DNA of 10,575 bases from assembly GCA_029777215.1 (NCBI GenBank), contig JAKOSQ010000012.1, positions 1-10,575 of the forward strand, written 5' to 3'. The stretch comes from Bacillota bacterium (GTDB taxonomy: Bacteria; Bacillota; Clostridia; Oscillospirales; Oscillospiraceae). The notes below the pieces were generated by a model, which did not search any database, was not told where the DNA came from, and worked only from the letters and a program-made list of their open reading frames with translations. The translations under genes were made by a program, and so were the position numbers. How positions within the stretch are numbered: position 1 is the first letter of the stretch; every line of letters starts with the position of its first letter. This document shows positions 6,875 through 10,575 of the stretch, piece by piece.

Positions 6875-7703
6875 ATTTTGTGACCTTGTGGAAGATCGAG
6901 GGCTTGACGTATTTGTAGGGGTTGTCGCTGTGGCTGATCGACTCAGAGTGGCCGATGAAGAGGTAGCCGCCCTCGTTTGTGCGCTGATAAAACTTGTTGA
7001 TGATAGCCTGCGAGGTGGCCTGCTTGAAGTAGATCATCACGTTCCGGCAGAAGATGACGTCGTACATGTGCGGAGGAAAGGGGTCCATGAGGTTGAACTG
7101 GCTGAACGCCACGACCCGGCGGATGTTGTCGCAGACCTGATAGTTGCCGTTCGGCAGCTTGGTCATGTAGTTTTTTACCCAGTCCGGCGCCATACTGCTC
7201 AGCTCGCTCTCCGGGTACTCGGCCTTGCGGGCCGCCGTGAGCGCGCGGGTGGAGACGTCCGTCGCTGTGATGGAGACACTCCAGGAGCTGCGCTTGATGC
7301 CGAGCGCGCTGTCCACCGCCATGGCGATATTGTAGGGCTCCTCGCCCGTGCTGCATCCGGCGCTCCAGATGCTCAGCGTGTTTTTCTTCCGCGCCGCGAT
7401 CTCGGGGATGACTGCCCGCATGAGGAAGTCGTAGTGCTCCATCTCGCGGTTGAAATAGGAGTAATTTGTCGTGATCTTGTTGAGAAAGCTGTCGATCGCG
7501 GCGGGGTTGGACTGGAGCATGGAGAGGTACTGCTCATAGGACTTGAAGCCGTTGTTTTTGAGCTCGCTTGCCAGCCGCGCTTCGATAAGCTTGCGCTTCT
7601 GCGAGAGATCAATGCCGTAGCGTCCGCCGACAAACTTGACGATATAATCGAATTCGTCGTCCTTGAGGCGCACGAAATTGCTGCCGCTTTCTGAAAAATC
7701 CAT
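6873..7703 (-). CDS. cheR: CheR, chemoreceptor glutamate methyltransferase
   Basis: The 276-residue protein uses S-adenosylmethionine to methylate glutamates on chemoreceptors, setting adaptation. An N-terminal helical domain (about 10-75) precedes TTNYSYFNRE (78-87), the CheR signature with its conserved arginine 86; the more usual 'FFRE' reads FNRE here. The SAM-binding fold has IWSAGCSTGEEPY (112-124), acidic TDVS (148-151), FNLMDPFP (193-200), DVIFCRNVMIYF (205-216) and GYLFIGHSES (236-245). The start is ATG at 7703, preceded by AAAGG eight bases upstream; longer readings in this frame lack a ribosome site and run into cheW. It begins 16 bases after the cheW stop, so it is the last gene of the visible cheA-cheW-cheR operon. 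No CheB demethylase gene is next to it. Confidence 0.94.
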   Translation of the reverse strand: MDFSESGSNFVRLKDDEFDYIVKFVGGRYGIDLSQKRKLIEARLASELKNNGFKSYEQYLSMLQSNPAAIDSFLNKITTNYSYFNREMEHYDFLMRAVIPEIAARKKNTLSIWSAGCSTGEEPYNIAMAVDSALGIKRSSWSVSITATDVSTRALTAARKAEYPESELSSMAPDWVKNYMTKLPNGNYQVCDNIRRVVAFSQFNLMDPFPPHMYDVIFCRNVMIYFKQATSQAIINKFYQRTNEGGYLFIGHSESISHSDNPYKYVKPSIFHKVTK

Positions 7704-7719
7704 GTAAAATACCTTTCGC

Positions 7720-8187
7720 TTAGTTTCTGGCAAGCTCGAGATCGGAGGAGAAGAACGCGTCAAAAACGAGATTGAGGACGACGCCGGTTTCCAGCTCGGA
7801 TACCGAGGAGACAAAGCTTGCCGAGTTCGAGGGGGGCGGAATGATGCTGTCCATCGGGACGGTGACGACCTCGGAGACCGCGTCGACGATGAGGCCGATG
7901 TGCATCTCGTGAATGTCAACGACGATGATGCAGGTCTTGTCGTCATATTCGCGCTCGGGCAGGCCGAGCTTTGCGCGGATGTCGAGGACGGGGATGACCT
8001 TGCCGCGGAGATTGACAATGCCCTTGATGTACGGGGCGACGCACGGCAGCCGGGTGATGGCCTGGATCGTCAGAATTTCCAGCGCGAGCGCGAGGGGCAG
8101 ACCGTAGGTGGTGCTTTCTATCTTGAACAGGAGGTAGCGGTCGCTCAGACCGTCCAGGTTTTCAGACTCTTTTTCGATCGTTGTCAT
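7720..8187 (-). CDS. cheW: CheW, chemotaxis coupling protein
   Basis: The 155-residue protein is a single CheW domain that links chemoreceptors to the CheA kinase at the inner face of the membrane. RYLLFKIESTTYGLPL (17-32) opens the SH3-like fold, YIKGIVNLRGKVIPVLDIR (53-71) is the family signature with NLRG, and HIGLIVDAVSEVVTVP (96-111) follows. ATG at 8187 is chosen because GAAAGGA lies ten bases upstream; an in-frame TTG seven codons earlier has no ribosome site. Its length is typical. It starts 43 bases after the cheA stop. Confidence 0.94.
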   Translation of the reverse strand: MTTIEKESENLDGLSDRYLLFKIESTTYGLPLALALEILTIQAITRLPCVAPYIKGIVNLRGKVIPVLDIRAKLGLPEREYDDKTCIIVVDIHEMHIGLIVDAVSEVVTVPMDSIIPPPSNSASFVSSVSELETGVVLNLVFDAFFSSDLELARN

Positions 8188-8230
8188 AGAATCAAGTTCC
8201 TTTCTCAAAATGATTTGCCGCGCGGCGTGC

Positions 8231-10312
8231 TCAGTCGTTTTTCAGCGTGTTCACGTCGAGGATGAGACTGATGCTGCCGTCGCCCAGAACACTGCAGCCG
8301 GAAAGGCCCCTGTTCTTGAGGTCGTATTTGTTGAGGAAGATCGGGTAAGGCTTGACGACGACCTGGTACTCGCCGAGGAGCTCGTCGGCAAAGATGCAGT
8401 AGCCCGTGTCGCCGCTGTCGACCTGAATGAGGATGCCCTCGAGCAGATCGCTCGTGCCCTCCTCGATGTCGTAGACATCGCGCAGACGGACAACCGGGTA
8501 GCACTCGCCGCGCAGAACGATCATTTCTGAGCCGTCCGTGTTGTGGATGATCTGGCTCGGGTCGGAGATTTTGAAGGACTGACGGATCGCGGTGATCGGC
8601 AGGGTAAAGATAGTCTTGCCGACGGCGATGTTCATGCCGTCCACGATCGCGAGGGTCAGCGGGATCTTGATGGTGAAGGTCGTGCCCTTGCCGCGCTCGC
8701 TCGAGATGTTGATGGTGCCGCCGACCTGCTCGATGTTTTTCCTCACAACGTCCATGCCGACGCCGCGGCCGGAGAATTCGGTGACGTTTTCGTTCGTGGA
8801 GAAGCCGGGCAGGAGGATGAGATTGAAAATCTCCTTGTCGGAGTAGGCGCTCTCGGGCTTTGTGAGCAGGCCGTTTTCGCGGGCCTTGTTCATGATCCTT
8901 TCGGTGTCGAGACCGGCGCCGTCGTCCGAGATCGTGATGAAGATCTCGCCGCCGGTGTTCTTCGCGGCGAGCGTGACCTTGCCGACCTCCGGCTTGCCGG
9001 CCGCAATGCGCGCCTCCGGCATTTCGATGGCGTGGTCCATGGAGTTGCGGACCATGTGCATGAATGGGTCGACGATCGCGTCGTTGATGGTCTTGTCGAC
9101 CTCCGTGTCGCCGCCCTCGGTGATGAGCTCCGCCTTTTTGCCGAGCTTTTTCGACATGTCGCGAACGATACGGTCCATTTTGTAGAAGGTGCCCTGCAGC
9201 GGAACCATGCGGATGGACATGACGATGTCCTGCAGCTCGTCGGTGAGCTTGCGGAGCTCGCGGATAGACTTTGTGAAGTTGTCGAGGCGCAGACCCTTGA
9301 GGTCCGGGTTGCGCGAGACCATGGACTCGGCGGTGACGATCTCGCCGACGAGGTCCATGAGGTGGTCGAGCTTGCCTTGGTTGACGCTGATGAGGCTCTG
9401 CTTGACGCCCTTGGTGAGGGCCGTCGTGTCCACCGGGGCCTTCGCCGCCTGCGCGGCGGCGGGAGCGGCGGGCATGCTTTCGCTCGCCTTGGTGTCCGAA
9501 ACGGCGACCGCTTCGGGGGCCTCCGGCTCCGGTTCCTCGTCCGCGAGGATTTCATAGGATTTGACGTTCATCGCGCTCTCAACGACCCTGATGACCTCAT
9601 CCGGGTCGCCCTTGGGTCTGCAGATGATCGTAAAGCCACCCTTCGCGATCTCTGCCGCGAGAGACTGGTCGTTTTCGGGGTGGGGGGGGACTGTGACAAT
9701 CTCAGAGCAATACGGCTGAACCTGGCCGACGACCATGTAGGCGCGGAGATTTTCCATGCCACAGTCCGGTTCGAACATGATGTGGATGCGCAGTGTGCCC
9801 TCGCCGGTCGGAACGCCGCCTGCGGGCTGCTCGGACGCTTCCTCGGGCGCGGCGGCAGGCTCGGCAGCCGCGGGCGTCTCGCCCTTGATGACGGCGGCTT
9901 GCTCCTCGAGATGCGCGATGATCTCGGAGGGGTCGCTCTCCTGATAGTTGTCGCTCTGCAGCGCCTCGAGCTCTTTTTTGAAGTAGTCCGAAGCCTGGAA
10001 GACGAGATCGAAGATCGAGTCGAAGACCAGAGAGAGCTTCGCCGGATCTTCGCGGAGAATGTAAAAGACGTCCTCGACCGAATGGGCGAGAGAAGAGATG
10101 CTGTTGAAATTCATCATGGCCGCGGAGCCTTTGATGGTATGGGTGATGCGGAAGATCGTGTTAATGTTTTCCTCCGTGATACTTCTGGCACGCTCGGATT
10201 CCAGAAGAATGTTGTCGAGATCCTCGAGCATTTCTTCTGTCTCATGGATAAATATTTCAAGCATGGATTCCATTCCGAAATCGTCGTTACTCAATAGAAA
10301 CACCTTCCCCAT
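8231..10312 (-). CDS. cheA: CheA, chemotaxis histidine kinase
   Basis: The 693-residue kinase autophosphorylates in response to receptor signals and hands phosphate to CheY. P1 (about 14-130) has the phosphorylation site ITHTIKGSAAMMNF with histidine 58. A linker rich in P, A and E (about 145-168) leads to a P2-like response-regulator docking domain (171-256), then a second A/P-rich linker. P3 dimerisation helices cover about 303-365. P4 ATPase has the N box HMVRNSMDHAIE (419-430), G1 DDGAGLD (463-469) and GRGVGMD (515-521). P5, the CheW-like regulatory domain, runs from about 555 to 693. The order matches complete five-domain CheA. The start is uncertain: ATG 10312 has only AAAGAAAA before it, whereas TTG 10294 has GAAGGTG six bases upstream and would begin MSNDDFGMESM. 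A run of eight C on the coding strand (9682-9689) lies in P2. It is the first gene of cheA-cheW-cheR. Confidence 0.96.
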   Translation of the reverse strand: MGKVFLLSNDDFGMESMLEIFIHETEEMLEDLDNILLESERARSITEENINTIFRITHTIKGSAAMMNFNSISSLAHSVEDVFYILREDPAKLSLVFDSIFDLVFQASDYFKKELEALQSDNYQESDPSEIIAHLEEQAAVIKGETPAAAEPAAAPEEASEQPAGGVPTGEGTLRIHIMFEPDCGMENLRAYMVVGQVQPYCSEIVTVPPHPENDQSLAAEIAKGGFTIICRPKGDPDEVIRVVESAMNVKSYEILADEEPEPEAPEAVAVSDTKASESMPAAPAAAQAAKAPVDTTALTKGVKQSLISVNQGKLDHLMDLVGEIVTAESMVSRNPDLKGLRLDNFTKSIRELRKLTDELQDIVMSIRMVPLQGTFYKMDRIVRDMSKKLGKKAELITEGGDTEVDKTINDAIVDPFMHMVRNSMDHAIEMPEARIAAGKPEVGKVTLAAKNTGGEIFITISDDGAGLDTERIMNKARENGLLTKPESAYSDKEIFNLILLPGFSTNENVTEFSGRGVGMDVVRKNIEQVGGTINISSERGKGTTFTIKIPLTLAIVDGMNIAVGKTIFTLPITAIRQSFKISDPSQIIHNTDGSEMIVLRGECYPVVRLRDVYDIEEGTSDLLEGILIQVDSGDTGYCIFADELLGEYQVVVKPYPIFLNKYDLKNRGLSGCSVLGDGSISLILDVNTLKND

Positions 10313-10370
10313 TTTTCTTTATGCATGTGTTTTTCTAAAAAACAGCCCGCTCTTTTTTATTTATTCAACG

Positions 10371-10400
10371 TTGACGAGAAATTTCAATCTATTGTACCAT
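10371..10400 (+). promoter_or_regulatory. Weak candidate promoter for the divergent gene at 10511
   Basis: TTGACG (10371-10376) and TACCAT (10395-10400) are 18 bases apart; the -10 matches consensus at four of six positions. It overlaps the predicted cheA promoter on the other strand, so the two could interfere. A TATAAA at 10450-10455 behind TTGTGT (16-base spacing) is an alternative. Confidence 0.3.
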
Positions 10401-10419
10401 TATTATATAAAATTGTCGA
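10391..10419 (-). promoter_or_regulatory. Predicted sigma-A promoter of the cheA-cheW-cheR operon
   Basis: On the minus strand TCGACA (10419 to 10414) and TACAAT (10396 to 10391) are 17 bases apart, each matching consensus at five of six positions, with an extended -10 TGG before TACAAT. Transcription would begin near 10384, about 72 bases before ATG 10312. A perfect TATAAT at 10407-10402 on the same strand has no matching -35. I looked for a flagellar sigma-28 promoter: ACCGATAT (10464 to 10457) resembles its -10 but lacks a TAAA box at the right distance. Confidence 0.55.
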
Positions 10420-10447
10420 TGCCCCGCTTGTGTTTTTTTCAAAACGA

Positions 10448-10461
10448 GATATAAATATATC
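10448..10461. promoter_or_regulatory. 14-base AT-rich inverted repeat in the divergent promoter region
   Basis: GATATA-AA-TATATC is a perfect inverted repeat between the predicted cheA promoter and the gene at 10511. Its size fits a dimeric regulator site, but AT-rich sequence makes such repeats common, and no regulator gene is nearby. Confidence 0.22.
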
Positions 10462-10510
10462 GGTGAAATTTTATGATTAGATAAATAAAATATGGAAAGG
10501 AGGGGAAGAA

Positions 10511-10575
10511 ATGTCTGATTTTCTTAAAATAACCACGCCGCTTGTCAACAAAAACCAGGCCGTGACGCCCAAGCC
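10511..10575 (+). CDS. Start of an unidentified gene divergent from cheA, partial
   Basis: ATG 10511 is preceded by a near-perfect ribosome site, AAAGGAGG (10496-10503), seven bases upstream. The 21 visible codons read MSDFLKITTPLVNKNQAV then TPK, with no stop before the window ends. There is no signal peptide or membrane segment in this stretch. I do not recognise the protein. Its place beside a chemotaxis operon makes a motility-related role possible, but that rests only on position. Confidence 0.7.
   Translation, partial: MSDFLKITTPLVNKNQAVTPK

Noticed and set aside
7704..8018. A longer cheR reading starting at 8018
   Set aside because: The added part overlaps cheW and reads as a serine-rich out-of-frame shadow; ATG 7703 has its own AAAGG site and gives a normal CheR length.
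8543..10297. A 584-codon open frame on the plus strand opposite cheA
   Set aside because: It is rich in D, G, R, V and L with no domain, and lies exactly over a complete CheA. It reflects codon bias on the other strand.
10457..10464. Flagellar sigma-28 promoter for cheA (ACCGATAT on the minus strand)
   Set aside because: The -10 is close to GCCGATAT, but no TAAA lies about 15 bases upstream, and a better sigma-A pair is present.

Overview
The window looks like core-genome DNA of a GC-rich, motile member of the Firmicutes (class Clostridia, possibly Oscillospiraceae; the rank below class is inference). Reasons: the rplU-rpmA-obgE block with strong AGGAGG-type ribosome sites, a clostridial-style CheA/CheW/CheR set, coding third positions dominated by G and C, and AT-rich intergenic gaps with sigma-A-like promoters. 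I see no insertion sequence, prophage gene, tRNA, rRNA or CRISPR array.

Left part (1-2958, plus strand). The window opens in the last 34 codons of a gene that looks like a penicillin-binding protein transpeptidase. After a short hairpin come a complete ABC-F ATPase (174-2060) and, 11 bases on, a membrane-anchored DUF218/YdcF-type protein (2072-2833). A hairpin with a T-run at 2922-2958 probably ends this unit.

Middle part (2959-6874, plus strand). An AMP-forming acyl-CoA synthetase-like ligase (3136-4701) has its own promoter and a roughly 105-base leader that can fold into a closed multibranch structure ending at the ribosome binding site. Next is the ribosomal unit: a strong promoter, a structured leader, rplU (L21), rpmA (L27), a strong terminator, then obgE (ribosome-assembly GTPase). 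The Prp protease gene usual between rplU and rpmA in Firmicutes is absent, and L27 lacks the N-terminal extension that Prp removes, so the two absences agree. A bidirectional terminator at 6833-6874 separates obgE from the convergent chemotaxis genes.

Right part (6873-10575). A minus-strand chemotaxis operon reads cheA (10312 to 8231), cheW (8187 to 7720), cheR (7703 to 6873): receptor-coupled kinase, coupling protein and receptor methyltransferase. Its likely promoter lies in the AT-rich gap 10313-10510, shared with a divergent plus-strand gene of which only 21 codons are visible.

Nothing here is clearly a new biological system. The points most worth a second look are the untranslated leader of the AMP-forming ligase, the L21 leader, the missing-Prp/short-L27 pairing, a run of eight C inside cheA, and the uncertain cheA start.
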